A stretch of DNA of 64,000 nt from Rhodobacterales bacterium RIFCSPHIGHO2_02_FULL_62_130 (GTDB lineage Bacteria > Pseudomonadota > Alphaproteobacteria > Rhodobacterales > Rhodobacteraceae). The notes under the pieces were generated by a model. The model was given only the letters and a program-made list of their open reading frames with translations. It did no database searches and was not told the DNA's origin. Where the stretch lies: positions 113,054-177,053 of the forward strand of contig MHZT01000040.1 in the NCBI GenBank assembly GCA_001828855.1, written 5' to 3'. Numbering within the stretch: the stretch's first letter is position 1; every line of letters begins with the position of its first letter. Positions 34,981 to 44,250 of the stretch are shown piece after piece. The translations under genes and the position numbers were made by a program.

Positions 34981-35955
34981 ATGCGCGACCACGGCGGCAA
35001 TATCGACGCGGCGATCCAGACCTATGGCGGCGCTGCTGCCGACTGGATCGATCTGTCCACCGGCATCAACCGCGCGCGCTATCCGGTTCCGCCCCTGTCG
35101 GCTGCCGCATGGACCGGCCTGCCCACCCGCGCCGCGATTGCCGCGTTGCACGACACCGCCCGCACAGCTTGGGGGATCACAGGCGCGGTGCTGGCCGTTT
35201 CCGGCGCGCAGACCGCGATCCAGATGATCCCCCGCCTGACCGCGCCCGCAACCGCCCGCGTTCTGGCCCCGACCTATAACGAACACGCAGCCAGCTTGCG
35301 CGCCGCAGGCTGGCAGGTGACCGAGGTGGCCACCCTTGCCGATCTGGCAGGGGCCGATCTTGCCGTGGTGGTGAACCCCAACAACCCCGATGGCAACCGC
35401 TATACCCCCCAGACCCTGCTGAACCTGCTGCCCAAGGTCGGCCGCCTTCTGGTCGATGAAAGCTTCGCCGACCCGCAGCCCGCCTTCTCGCTTTGCGGCG
35501 AAACCGGACGCGCGGGCCTGCTGGTGCTGCGCTCTTTCGGTAAATTCTACGGGCTGGCAGGGGTGCGCCTTGGCTTCATCCTTGGCAGCCCCACCGATAT
35601 CGCTGCCCTGTCCGAGATGTCCGGCCCATGGCCCGTATCCGGTGCCGCGATCGAGATCGGCATCGCCGCCCTTGCCGACACCGCATGGCAAGCCGCCACC
35701 ACCGCCCGCCTGACCGCCGAGGCCGCACAGCTTGACGCCCTTGCCACCGCCGCAGGCTGGACGGCCCTTGGCGGGACCGAGCTTTTCCGCCTTTACGACA
35801 CCCCCGACGCCGTAGACGCGCAAAACACCCTTGCAGCCGCCCATATCTGGAGCCGGATTTTTCCCTATTCCGCCCGCTGGCTGCGCCTTGGCTTGCCCGC
35901 AGGCCCGTCGGAATGGGCGCGCGTCACAGCAGCCCTAACGCGCCAACCCCAATAG
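34981..35955 (+). CDS. cobC: CobC: L-threonine-O-3-phosphate decarboxylase
   Basis: CobC is a PLP-dependent fold-type I decarboxylase that makes (R)-1-amino-2-propanol phosphate, the linker of the cobalamin nucleotide loop. In the 324-residue protein, [12 protein letters not shown] (130-141) binds the cofactor, DESFAD (159-164) holds the pyridine-contacting Asp, and Lys188 in [17 protein letters not shown] forms the Schiff base. HGGNIDAA at the N-terminus is a typical CobC/CobD opening. It follows bluE closely. Its last 21 bases overlap the end of the convergent cobQ gene. Confidence 0.9.
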   Translation: MRDHGGNIDAAIQTYGGAAADWIDLSTGINRARYPVPPLSAAAWTGLPTRAAIAALHDTARTAWGITGAVLAVSGAQTAIQMIPRLTAPATARVLAPTYNEHAASLRAAGWQVTEVATLADLAGADLAVVVNPNNPDGNRYTPQTLLNLLPKVGRLLVDESFADPQPAFSLCGETGRAGLLVLRSFGKFYGLAGVRLGFILGSPTDIAALSEMSGPWPVSGAAIEIGIAALADTAWQAATTARLTAEAAQLDALATAAGWTALGGTELFRLYDTPDAVDAQNTLAAAHIWSRIFPYSARWLRLGLPAGPSEWARVTAALTRQPQ

Positions 35956-37380
35956 CCCCGCCACATCGACATGCGCCTCAAGATGGGCGGCTAACTCGTC
36001 CAGCGCAGCCTCAACCCCCGCGCCATAGCCATGCCCCGCGCCCTGCACACCCAAGCCCGCCAGATAGGCCGCGCGGAAGGCATCGTCGGAAAACAGCCCG
36101 TGCAGATAGCTGCCCGTCACCCGCCCGTCGCGGCTGATGGCGCCCTCATCCAGCCCGTCCACCCGCGCAAAGGGCCGCGCGCAATCCGCCCCTTCCGTGC
36201 GCCCGATGTGAATCTCGTATCCCTGCAACGCCAGCCCTGACGCCGCATGCACCGCCGCCACCCGCGTCAGCCGCTTTTCCGCCGACATCACGGTTTCCAC
36301 GTCCAGCAGGCCCAGCCCTTCATCCGCCCCCGCCGCGCCCTCGAACCCCTCGGGATCGCGCACCACGCGGCCCAGCATCTGATAGCCGCCGCAAATCCCC
36401 AAGACCTGCCCGCCCCGCCGCACATGGGCGGCCAGATCAATATCCCAGCCCTGCGCGCGCAAGAACGCCAGATCCCCCCGCGTCGATTTCGACCCCGGAA
36501 TGATCACCAAACTCGCATCCCCCGGAATAGGCTGACCCGCCCGCAGCATCACCAAGGACACCCCCGGTTCCACCTTCAACGGATCGAGATCATCGAAATT
36601 CGCCATCCGCGACAGGCACAGACACACGATCTTCACCCGCCCGCCCTTGGTATCCGCGCCAATGTCCAAGGCATCCTCGGCAGGCAACCGCCCCGCGCCC
36701 GCGAAATAGGGCAAAACCCCAAAGCCGCGCCACCCCGTCCGTGCCTCGATCAATCGATAGCCATCGTCAAACAACCGCGGATCACCGCGGAACTTGTTGA
36801 TCAGAAACCCCGCAATCCGCGCGTTATCTCTCGCCTCCAGCACCGCCTGCGTCCCCACGATCTGCGCGATCACCCCGCCACGATCAATATCGCCCACCAG
36901 CACCACCGGCACATCGGCAGCCACCGCAAAGCCCATATTGGCTATGTCGCCCGCCCGCAGGTTCACTTCCGCAGGCGATCCCGCGCCTTCGACGATCACC
37001 AGATCATACGCCGCCCGCAACCGCCCGAAGCTTTCCAGCACCGGTGCCATCAACGACGGCTTCAGCGCCGCATAATCGCGCGCCCGCACCGTGGCCACGC
37101 GCCGCCCCTGCACCACCACCTGCGCGCCGGTCTCGGTCTCGGGCTTCAGCAAAACGGGGTTCATGTCCACCACCGGCTCTAACCCGCAAGCCATCGCCTG
37201 CAACGCCTGCGCGCGGCCAATCTCGCCCCCGTCCACCGTCACGGCGGCATTGTTCGACATGTTCTGCGGCTTGAACGGAGCCACCGACAACCCCCGCAAC
37301 CGCGCCGCCCTGCACAGACCCGCCACGATCATCGACTTGCCCACGTTCGAGCCAGCCCCCTGAATCATCAACGCGCCCAT
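35935..37380 (-). CDS. cobQ: CobQ: cobyric acid synthase
   Basis: CobQ amidates carboxylates b, d, e and g of adenosylcobyrinic acid a,c-diamide using glutamine and ATP. The 481-residue protein has the ATP-binding loop GAGSNVGKS at 8-16, the family block [22 protein letters not shown] near 163 and a C-terminal class I glutamine amidotransferase domain with the nucleophile Cys330 in [11 protein letters not shown] and His427 in GSYLHGLF. Length and motifs are normal. On the minus strand it follows cobO after a 69-base gap containing a strong hairpin, so it may have its own promoter. Confidence 0.95.
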   Translation of the reverse strand: MGALMIQGAGSNVGKSMIVAGLCRAARLRGLSVAPFKPQNMSNNAAVTVDGGEIGRAQALQAMACGLEPVVDMNPVLLKPETETGAQVVVQGRRVATVRARDYAALKPSLMAPVLESFGRLRAAYDLVIVEGAGSPAEVNLRAGDIANMGFAVAADVPVVLVGDIDRGGVIAQIVGTQAVLEARDNARIAGFLINKFRGDPRLFDDGYRLIEARTGWRGFGVLPYFAGAGRLPAEDALDIGADTKGGRVKIVCLCLSRMANFDDLDPLKVEPGVSLVMLRAGQPIPGDASLVIIPGSKSTRGDLAFLRAQGWDIDLAAHVRRGGQVLGICGGYQMLGRVVRDPEGFEGAAGADEGLGLLDVETVMSAEKRLTRVAAVHAASGLALQGYEIHIGRTEGADCARPFARVDGLDEGAISRDGRVTGSYLHGLFSDDAFRAAYLAGLGVQGAGHGYGAGVEAALDELAAHLEAHVDVAGLLGLAR

Positions 37381-37415
37381 TCCCCTGATCCTCTTCGCTT
37401 AAATATCCTGGGGGT

Positions 37416-37434
37416 CCGGGGGTAAAACCCCCGG
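37416..37434 (-). terminator. Hairpin terminator between cobO and cobQ
   Basis: CCGGGGGT and ACCCCCGG form a perfect 8-base-pair stem with a 3-base loop, 15 bases after the cobO stop on the minus strand. A GGATATTTA motif follows on that strand, as after the sulfatase terminator at 6598. Confidence 0.6.
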
Positions 37435-37449
37435 CGGCCTGATCAAAGA

Positions 37450-38094
37450 TCAGAACTCCACGCCCTTTTGCCCCTTCACGCCCGACCGGAACGGATGCTT
37501 GACCAGCGTCATTTCCGTCACCAGATCGGCCAGCTCGATCAACCCCTCGGCGGCATTGCGCCCCGTCAGCACCACATGCGTCATCGGCGGCTTCTCGGTT
37601 GCCAGAAACTCCAGCACATCGGCCAGCGGGATATAGTCATAGCGCAGGGCGATGTTGATTTCGTCCAGAAGCACCATCGTGTTGCGCGGATCGCGGATCA
37701 GCTCCTTGGCCTTTTCCCACGCAGCCCCCGCCGCCGCAATATCGCGTGCCTTGTCTTGGGTTTCCCAAGTGAAGCCTTCGCCCATCGCGTAGAACTGGCA
37801 CAAATCGCTGAAATGCGTCTCGATCAGGGTCCGCTCACCCGTAGACCACGCCCCCTTGATGAACTGCACCACGGCGCAGGGCATCTGATGCGCGATGCAG
37901 CGCATGATCATGCCGAAGGCCGCAGAAGATTTCCCCTTGCCCGCGCCGGTGTTGACGATGATCAACCCCTTCTCACCCTCTTTCGTGGCCATGATCTTGT
38001 CGCGCGCGGCCTTTTTCTTGGCCATCTTGCTGGCGTGGCGGGCGGCTTCGCTTACGCTGGTATCAGCGCCTGTGTCTTCGGTTTCATCGCTCAT
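37450..38094 (-). CDS. cobO: CobO: cob(I)yrinic acid a,c-diamide adenosyltransferase
   Basis: CobO adds the 5'-deoxyadenosyl ligand to the reduced corrinoid from ATP. The 214-residue protein matches the BtuR/CobA-type adenosyltransferases: the reversed-specificity P-loop NTGAGKGKSSAAFG at 48-61, QFIKGAW near 78, DEINIALRYDYI near 144 and the C-terminal ADLVTEMTLVKHPFRSGVKGQKGVEF tail. The N-terminal 35 residues are charged and probably disordered. It diverges from the DUF1636-cobW operon across a region that contains a B12 riboswitch oriented to the other strand. Confidence 0.95.
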   Translation of the reverse strand: MSDETEDTGADTSVSEAARHASKMAKKKAARDKIMATKEGEKGLIIVNTGAGKGKSSAAFGMIMRCIAHQMPCAVVQFIKGAWSTGERTLIETHFSDLCQFYAMGEGFTWETQDKARDIAAAGAAWEKAKELIRDPRNTMVLLDEINIALRYDYIPLADVLEFLATEKPPMTHVVLTGRNAAEGLIELADLVTEMTLVKHPFRSGVKGQKGVEF

Positions 38095-38145
38095 GGCACG
38101 TCTCTGCTTGACAAGGGGGGGCGGCTGGATCAGGTGAAAGCCGCG

Positions 38146-38340
38146 CTGGTTCCTGTCCTATGACAGGCGAAGAGGGAATGCGACAGGTTTGCGACCCATA
38201 AGGGTCAAAAGCCGAAAACCGCAGCCGCCCCCGCGACCGTGACCGGAAAGGCCGCCCTCGGCCACTGGGGAAACCCGGGAAGGAGAGGGGGGCCGTTGGG
38301 GGCAACCCCTGAATCCGCAAGCCGGGAGACCTGCCAGCGT
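38146..38340 (+). ncRNA. Cobalamin riboswitch upstream of the DUF1636-cobW-cobN operon
   Basis: The aptamer elements occur in order on the plus strand: GGTTCCTG, GAGGGAATGCG, GCAGCCGCCCCCGCGACCGT at 38221, GCCACTGGGGAAACCCGGGAAGG at 38261 (split here as GCCACTGG and CGGGAAGG), and the B12 box AGCCGGGAGACCTGCC ending at 38335. The expression platform probably includes a hairpin CGCGGA / TCCGCG at 38353-38372 and the region before the GTG start at 38440. A TTGACA hexamer at 38108 may be the -35 box, without a clear -10. By family knowledge, adenosylcobalamin binding would lower expression of the operon. The 345-base gap between cobO and the DUF1636 gene is thereby accounted for. Confidence 0.9.
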
Positions 38341-38439
38341 GACGGCAAGACGACGCGGACGGGGTGTTCCGCGACCAGCCCGGCAGCACGTCTGCCTCGC
38401 CGGTCCCACCCCATTTGCGCCACAGGTTAGGAGAATGCG

Positions 38440-38808
38440 GTGTCAGAACCGGCCACGATTCACGTCTGCATGACCTGCAAGGCAGGGCAACCGCTGGCCG
38501 AGGATGCCCCGCGCCCGGGTGCGGCACTTTACGCGGCCCTTGCCGCCGCCGCGCCGGAATCGGTGCGAGTTGTGCCGGTGGAATGCCTGTCGGCCTGCGA
38601 TCATGGCTGTAACATCGCGCTCACCTCGCCGCGCAAATGGTCCTATGTCTATGGTCGCCTGAATCCTGAAACCCATGTCGAAGACATCCTTGCGGGGGCA
38701 GCGGCCTATGCCGAATCCGCCGATGGCATCGTGCCATGGCGCGCCCGCCCCGTGATTTTCCGCAAACAAAGCATCGCCCGTATCCCGCCATTGGAGCCTT
38801 CCAAATGA
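38440..38808 (+). CDS. DUF1636-family metal-binding protein (2Fe-2S thioredoxin-like)
   Basis: The 122-residue protein opens with HVCMTCKAGQPL (a C-x2-C pair) and has ECLSACDHGCNIALTSPRKWSYVYG, giving C-x3-C-x3-C, the cysteine pattern of the DUF1636 family predicted to have a thioredoxin-like 2Fe-2S ferredoxin fold. Such genes recur in alphaproteobacterial cobalamin loci, but no role has been shown as far as I know. The start is GTG with a TAGGAG ribosome site. It is the first gene after the riboswitch and overlaps cobW by ATGA. A shorter paralogue closes the same operon at 51555. Electron supply to CobG or handling of cobalt are plausible roles. Confidence 0.8.
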   Translation: MSEPATIHVCMTCKAGQPLAEDAPRPGAALYAALAAAAPESVRVVPVECLSACDHGCNIALTSPRKWSYVYGRLNPETHVEDILAGAAAYAESADGIVPWRARPVIFRKQSIARIPPLEPSK

Positions 38809-39839
38809 CCGACCTGTCCAAGATTCCCGTCACCATCATCACCGGCTTTCTCGGCTCGGGCAAAACCACGCTGATGCGGCACCTGATGCAGAACCCCCAA
38901 GGAAAACGCCTTGCGGTTCTGGTCAATGAATTTGGCGATGTGGGTGTGGATGGCGACATCCTGAAATCCTGCGCGGATGAAAATTGCCCCGTTGAAAACA
39001 TTGTCGAACTCGCAAACGGCTGCATCTGCTGCACCGTGGCCGATGATTTCATCCCCACGATCGAGGCACTGATGGCGCTGCCGACGCGCCCCGACCATAT
39101 CCTGATCGAAACCTCGGGCCTCGCGCTGCCGAAACCCTTGCTCAAGGCCTTCGACTGGCCCGCGATCCGCTCGCGCATCACCGTTGACGGCGTGATTACG
39201 GTTGCTGATGCCGAGGCTGTGGGCGAGGGCCGCTTTGCCCCCGACGTGGCGGCAGTTGACGCCCAACGCGCCGCCGATACCAGCATCGACCACGAAACCC
39301 CGCTGTCCGAAGTGTTCGAGGATCAACTCGCCTGCGCCGACATCGTGCTTCTCTCCAAGGCCGATCTGGCAACCCCCGCCCAGATGGAGGCCGCCCGCGC
39401 CGTCATCGCCGCCGAATCCCCGCGCCAGTTGCCGGTGATCGAGATGACCGAGGGCCGCATCGACCCGCGCCTGATCCTTGGCCTGAACGCCGCCGCCGAA
39501 GATGATCTGGCCGCGCGCCCCTCGCACCACGACGGGGCCGATGACCATGAACATGACGATTTCAATTCCATCGTCGTGACCATCCCCGAGGTGTCGGACG
39601 CGCAATTCCTGACCGACGCCATCATCCGCCTTGCGCGCGAGCAGAAAATCCTGCGGGTGAAGGGCTATGTCGCCATCACCGGCAAGCCGATGCGGATGCT
39701 GGTGCAGGCCGTGGGCGAACGGGTGCGCGCGCAATATGATCAGCCTTGGGGCGATAGCCCCCGCACGTCGCGCCTTGTGGTCATTGCCGAACATGCCGAC
39801 ATCGACGAGCCTGCAATTCGCGCGGTGCTGGGGGCCTGA
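38805..39839 (+). CDS. cobW: CobW: COG0523 GTPase, cobalt metallochaperone of the cobalamin operon
   Basis: CobW proteins are G3E GTPases that bind cobalt and are thought to deliver it to the CobNST chelatase. The 344-residue protein has Walker A GFLGSGKTT (14-22), the metal-binding C-x-C-C motif in ANGCICCTVADDF (Cys73, Cys75, Cys76), SKADL as the G4-like motif near 182 and a histidine/aspartate-rich linker (SHHDGADDHEHDD near residue 240) before the C-terminal domain. The start overlaps the DUF1636 stop (ATGA), and the stop overlaps cobN as TGATG, consistent with cobalt delivery next to the chelatase. Confidence 0.93.
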   Translation: MTDLSKIPVTIITGFLGSGKTTLMRHLMQNPQGKRLAVLVNEFGDVGVDGDILKSCADENCPVENIVELANGCICCTVADDFIPTIEALMALPTRPDHILIETSGLALPKPLLKAFDWPAIRSRITVDGVITVADAEAVGEGRFAPDVAAVDAQRAADTSIDHETPLSEVFEDQLACADIVLLSKADLATPAQMEAARAVIAAESPRQLPVIEMTEGRIDPRLILGLNAAAEDDLAARPSHHDGADDHEHDDFNSIVVTIPEVSDAQFLTDAIIRLAREQKILRVKGYVAITGKPMRMLVQAVGERVRAQYDQPWGDSPRTSRLVVIAEHADIDEPAIRAVLGA

Positions 39840-42800
39840 TGCACGTCGTCTTTCGCGAAAGCCACGGGTTAGAAGAAACCGAGACGCCCTTTGATATGGG
39901 GCAGGACCCGGCTGACCTTGTGGTGCTGTCGTTTTCCGACAGCGACCTTGGCGCTTTCGCGGCGGGCTGGCATCGCGCGGCGGGGGCGCTGCCTTCGGTG
40001 CGGCTGGGAAATCTGGTCGCGCTGAAGCATCCCCTGTCGGTTGATACCTATGTCGAAAACACCCTGCGCCATGCCAAAGGCATCCTGATCCGCCTGATCG
40101 GGGGCGAGCAGTACTGGCCCTATGGCCTCGCGCAACTGCAAGACCTCGCCCGTCGCAAGGGCATCGCTTTGGCAATCCTGCCCGCCGATGGCCGCGAAGA
40201 TGCGCGGCTGGACGCGCTGTCCACGCTGCCCGTATCCACCCTGCGCCGGTTGCAGGCGCTCTGCGATGCAGGCGGGGCGGTGGCGGCACAGGCCGCCCTG
40301 CAACAGCTTTCCCTTGCCGTGGGCCTTTATGCTGGCCCCGTGCTGGGGTCGAAAACCGTCCCCGATCACGGCTGGTATAGCCCCGAAGCGGGCGTGATTG
40401 CCGCCCCCGACGCCAAGGGGCCGCTGGCCGTCGTCACCTTCTATCGTTCCTACCTGACCGCCGCCGACACCGCGCCTGTCGATGCGATGATCGCCGCCCT
40501 GCGCGCGCGTGGTTTCACCGCTTACGGCCTGTTCGCCTCGTCGCTGAAAGCCCCGCAAGCCGCCGCTTGGACGGCCTCGGAGCTGACCCGCACCCAGCCC
40601 GCCGCCATCATCAACGCCACCGCATTTTCCGCCAAAGGCAGCGATGGGTCCGCCTCGCCGCTGGATGCTGCAGGCTGCCCCGTGTTCCAAGTCGCCCTCT
40701 CCACCGCGCGCAAGCGCGACTGGGCCGCGTCGGATCGTGGCCTTTCCCCCGCCGATCTTGCCATGCATGTGGTCCTGCCCGAGGTCGATGGCCGCATCTT
40801 CGGCGGCGTGGTCAGCTTCAAATCCCCCGCCAAGCGCGACCCCGATCTGCAATATTCCCGCTACGCCCACCGTCCCGATGCCGCCCGCATCAATGCCACA
40901 GCCGACCGCGTGGCGGCATGGCACAGCCTGTCCGCGACCAAAGCCGATCAGCGCAAGATCGCCCTGATCCTGTCCACCTATCCGGGCCGCCCGCATCAAT
41001 TGGCCCATGCCGTCGGCCTTGATGCGCTGGCCTCGGTGGAAACCCTGCTGACCGGCCTTGCCGCGACGGGTTACACCACCCAAGCCACAGAAAACCTTGG
41101 TCAAACCCTCGGCGCGGCCACCCTGTCTTGGCCCCTATCCGATTACAAAACCGCCCTGCAAACCCTGCCGCAATCCCTGCAAAACGACCTTACCGCCGCA
41201 TGGGGCGCACCTGAAACCGATCCAGCCGCCCGCGATAATGCCCTCCATTTCCACGCCATCCGCGCCGGAAACGCCCTGATCGCACTACAACCCGAACGCG
41301 GCGAAGTTCAAACCCGCGACGCCGATTATCACGACCTCTCGCGCACCCCGCGCCACGCCTATGTCGCCTTCTACCTCTGGCTGCGCGCCCAAGGCATCCA
41401 TGCCCTTTGCCACATCGGCGCGCATGGCACGCTGGAATGGCTGCCCGGCAAATCGGTCGCCCTGTCGGAAACCTGCTGGCCCGAGGCTCTGCTGGGCGCG
41501 ACCCCCGTGGTCTACCCCTTCATCGTCAACGACCCCGGCGAGGCCGCTCAGGCCAAGCGCCGCATCGGCGCGCTGACCCTTGGCCATCTGCCGCCGCCAA
41601 TGGCCGCCTCGCAAACCCCCGACGCGCTGCTGCGCCTTGAACGGCTGCTGGACGAATACTCCACCGCCGATGGGCTTGACCCCAAACGCCGCGACCGCCT
41701 GATTGCCGACATCCGCTCCGAAGCCCAAGCCGCAGGTGTCGAAACCGATCTGGGCCTGCCCACCGACGCCTCTCCCGCCGAGGCGATCACCCGCATCGAC
41801 CGTTTTGTCTGCGACATCAAGGAAAGCCAGTTCGGCGATGGCCTGCACATCTATGGCCAAGGCCAGTGCGGCGCGGATGAGATGGCGGGCCTGCTGGCCG
41901 CATTGAACGGAAGCCGCGTGGCGGCTGGCCCGTCCGGTTCGCCCTATCGGGGCCGCAGTGATGTGATGCCCACGGGCCGCAACCTTTACACCACTGATCC
42001 CCGCGCCGTGCCGTCGCGCGCGGCCTTTGCCCAAGGCGTCAAGCTGGCCGAAGAACTGGTCCGCCGCCATCTACAAGACCACGGCGACTATCCGCGCGGG
42101 CTGGTCGTCGATCTGTGGGGATCGGCCACCATGCGCACGGCGGGCGAGGAATTCGCCATGGCGCTGCACCTTGCGGGCCTTTCCCCGCGCTGGGACGAAG
42201 GCTCGGACCGCGTGTCGGGGTTCGAGATCACCCCGCTTGCCCTGCTGCGCCGCCCCCGCATTGATGTCACCCTGCGCGTCTCGGGCCTGTTCCGCGATGT
42301 GTTCCCCGGTCTGGCGCAGCTGTTCGAGGCCGCGACCGCATTGCTCGCCCAGCGTGAGGAGGCTCCCGAGGACAACCCCTACCTTGCCCGCGCCCCCCGC
42401 GTATTCGGCCCCAAACCCGGCCAATATGGCCTTGGCATGGCCGATGTGCTGGACGACTATTCCGAGGCCGCCCGCAAGGCCGCAGGTGAGGCTTGGCTGA
42501 AAGGTTCGGAATGGGCGATTGCCGCCAATGGCACCGCAACCCAAGACCGCGCAGGGCTTGAAGCGCGGGTGACTGCCGCCGATGCCTTTGTCCACGTTCA
42601 AGACCTTGCCGAAACCGATGTCCTGCTGGCCGTCGATTATGCAGCGCACGAGGCCGGTTTTGCCGCCGCCGTCGCCCGCCTTGGCGGCACAGCGCCCGCG
42701 CTTTACCACCTTGACGCCACCAACCAAGACGCCCCCCGCGCCCGCACGCTGGCCGAGGAAATCGCCCGCACCGTGCGCGCCCGCGCCGCCAATCCCAAAT

Positions 42801-43084
42801 GGGCCGACGGCATGATGCGCCACGGCTTTCGCGGCGCTGCCGAGATCGCGGCCACGCTGGACCATATGGCTGCCTTTGCCCATCTGGCCCAGACCGTCCC
42901 CGCGCATCTGTTCGATCTTTACCACGATGCCACCCTTGGCCGTGACGATCTGCGCGCGTTTCTAGCCCGCGAGAATCCCGCCGCTTTGGCCGCGATGGAG
43001 GACCGCTTTCGCGCGCTGGCCGAGGCAGGCCTCTGGATCACCCGCCGCAACTCCATCGCGGCGGCCTTGGGGGGCGCGGCATGA
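39839..43084 (+). CDS. cobN: CobN: cobaltochelatase large subunit
   Basis: CobN is the tetrapyrrole-binding subunit of the aerobic ATP-dependent cobaltochelatase that inserts cobalt into hydrogenobyrinic acid a,c-diamide. At 1081 residues it is slightly shorter than the usual 1200-1300. Family blocks are visible, such as HIGAHGTLEWLPGKSVALSE near residue 525, GLHIYGQG near 675 and the C-terminal FDLYHDATLGRDDLRAFLARENPAALAAMEDRF. The AAA+ subunits CobS and CobT are not in this window, which is normal because they usually lie elsewhere. It overlaps both cobW (TGATG) and cobG (ATGA). Confidence 0.95.
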   Translation: MHVVFRESHGLEETETPFDMGQDPADLVVLSFSDSDLGAFAAGWHRAAGALPSVRLGNLVALKHPLSVDTYVENTLRHAKGILIRLIGGEQYWPYGLAQLQDLARRKGIALAILPADGREDARLDALSTLPVSTLRRLQALCDAGGAVAAQAALQQLSLAVGLYAGPVLGSKTVPDHGWYSPEAGVIAAPDAKGPLAVVTFYRSYLTAADTAPVDAMIAALRARGFTAYGLFASSLKAPQAAAWTASELTRTQPAAIINATAFSAKGSDGSASPLDAAGCPVFQVALSTARKRDWAASDRGLSPADLAMHVVLPEVDGRIFGGVVSFKSPAKRDPDLQYSRYAHRPDAARINATADRVAAWHSLSATKADQRKIALILSTYPGRPHQLAHAVGLDALASVETLLTGLAATGYTTQATENLGQTLGAATLSWPLSDYKTALQTLPQSLQNDLTAAWGAPETDPAARDNALHFHAIRAGNALIALQPERGEVQTRDADYHDLSRTPRHAYVAFYLWLRAQGIHALCHIGAHGTLEWLPGKSVALSETCWPEALLGATPVVYPFIVNDPGEAAQAKRRIGALTLGHLPPPMAASQTPDALLRLERLLDEYSTADGLDPKRRDRLIADIRSEAQAAGVETDLGLPTDASPAEAITRIDRFVCDIKESQFGDGLHIYGQGQCGADEMAGLLAALNGSRVAAGPSGSPYRGRSDVMPTGRNLYTTDPRAVPSRAAFAQGVKLAEELVRRHLQDHGDYPRGLVVDLWGSATMRTAGEEFAMALHLAGLSPRWDEGSDRVSGFEITPLALLRRPRIDVTLRVSGLFRDVFPGLAQLFEAATALLAQREEAPEDNPYLARAPRVFGPKPGQYGLGMADVLDDYSEAARKAAGEAWLKGSEWAIAANGTATQDRAGLEARVTAADAFVHVQDLAETDVLLAVDYAAHEAGFAAAVARLGGTAPALYHLDATNQDAPRARTLAEEIARTVRARAANPKWADGMMRHGFRGAAEIAATLDHMAAFAHLAQTVPAHLFDLYHDATLGRDDLRAFLARENPAALAAMEDRFRALAEAGLWITRRNSIAAALGGAA

Positions 43085-44250
43085 CGCAACCGATCATCCA
43101 AGGCCCGATCATCCAAGGCCCGATCATTCAGGGCTGGTGTCCGGGGGCCTTGCGCCCGATGGAATCCGGTGACGGCTGGGTTGTCCGCATCCGCGCGCAT
43201 GGCGGGCGGCTGACTGCGGCGCAGCTTTCCGGCATTGCAGCCCTGTCGCAAACCCACGGCAACGGCCTGATCGATCTGTCCTCCCGCGCCAACCTGCAAC
43301 TGCGCGGCGTCATGCCCGAAACCCATACCCCCTTGATTGCAGGCCTGCGCGCGCTTGGCCTGATCGACGGCACCGCGCAGGATGAAGCCAAGCGCAACAT
43401 TCAGGTAAGCCCGTTCTGGACCACAGGCGACGGCACACAGGAAATCGCCGCCGCGCTGGAAACCGCGCTGCTGTCAGCCCCCGATCTGCCCGGCAAATTT
43501 GGCTACACCATCGACATCGGCCCGCACCCCGTGCTGACCCAAGCCTCCGCCGACATCCGCCTTGAACGCAGCACCAAGGGCGATCTGATCATCCGCGCCG
43601 ATGGCTTCCCCTTGGGCCAGATCACCACGCCCCAGGATGCCCCGGCGCAGATCGTCGCGCTGGCGACATGGTTTGCCGAAACCGGTGGCATCACCGATGG
43701 GCGGGGCCGCATGGCCGCCCATATCGCGCGGGGTCATATCCCTGCGGGCGATACCGCCCCCGCCGAAACCGCCCCCGCCGCCCAGCCCGGCTCGACCCCG
43801 TTCGGCCCACTTGCCGCCCTTGCCTTCGGCCAGATCACCGCGCCCGATCTTGCCAGCCTTGCCACGCAGGTTTCCGGCGTCCGGCTGACCTCGTGGCGGA
43901 TGCTGCTGCTGGAAAACCCGCAAGGCGCACCCGAAGGTCTGATCCTGACCCCCGACGATCCGCTTCTCCGCGTTATTGCCTGCACCGGCGCCCCTGCCTG
44001 CCCGCAAGCCCTTGGGCCGACCCGCAACCTTGCCCGCCAACTTGCCCCGCATCTGCCCGCAAACCGCCTGCTGCATGTCTCGGGCTGTGCCAAGGGCTGC
44101 GCGCACCCCTCGGCCTGCGATCTGACCCTGACCGCCACACCCGCAGGCTATCGCCTGATCCACCAAGGCCGCGCCGCCGACGCTGGCCGCGATCTGCCCC
44201 AACCGACCCCCTCCGACCTTCTGGAACCCGCCAATGCCCCACGTCTATGA
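43081..44250 (+). CDS. cobG: CobG: precorrin-3B synthase
   Basis: CobG is the Fe-S monooxygenase that converts precorrin-3A to precorrin-3B, the oxygen-dependent step of the aerobic pathway. The 389-residue protein is sulfite/nitrite reductase-like: WCPGALRPMESGDGWVVRIR is the usual start of the ferredoxin-like half domain, and Cys301, Cys307, Cys336 and Cys340 (C-x5-C, C-x3-C in SGCAKGC) form the 4Fe-4S/siroheme-type site. The N-terminus is unusual: PIIQG is repeated three times before the core. It overlaps cobN by ATGA and cobH by 17 bases. Its presence differs from Rhodobacter capsulatus, which uses CobZ for this step. Confidence 0.92.
   Translation: MTQPIIQGPIIQGPIIQGWCPGALRPMESGDGWVVRIRAHGGRLTAAQLSGIAALSQTHGNGLIDLSSRANLQLRGVMPETHTPLIAGLRALGLIDGTAQDEAKRNIQVSPFWTTGDGTQEIAAALETALLSAPDLPGKFGYTIDIGPHPVLTQASADIRLERSTKGDLIIRADGFPLGQITTPQDAPAQIVALATWFAETGGITDGRGRMAAHIARGHIPAGDTAPAETAPAAQPGSTPFGPLAALAFGQITAPDLASLATQVSGVRLTSWRMLLLENPQGAPEGLILTPDDPLLRVIACTGAPACPQALGPTRNLARQLAPHLPANRLLHVSGCAKGCAHPSACDLTLTATPAGYRLIHQGRAADAGRDLPQPTPSDLLEPANAPRL
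43090..43134 (+). repeat. Three tandem 15-base repeats in the 5' end of cobG
   Basis: Three direct copies of a CCGATCATCCAAGGC unit encode PIIQG-PIIQG-PIIQG. The first two are identical, and the third differs at two third-codon positions (ATC to ATT, CAA to CAG). Unit length is a multiple of three, so copy-number change would keep the frame. Confidence 0.95.
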
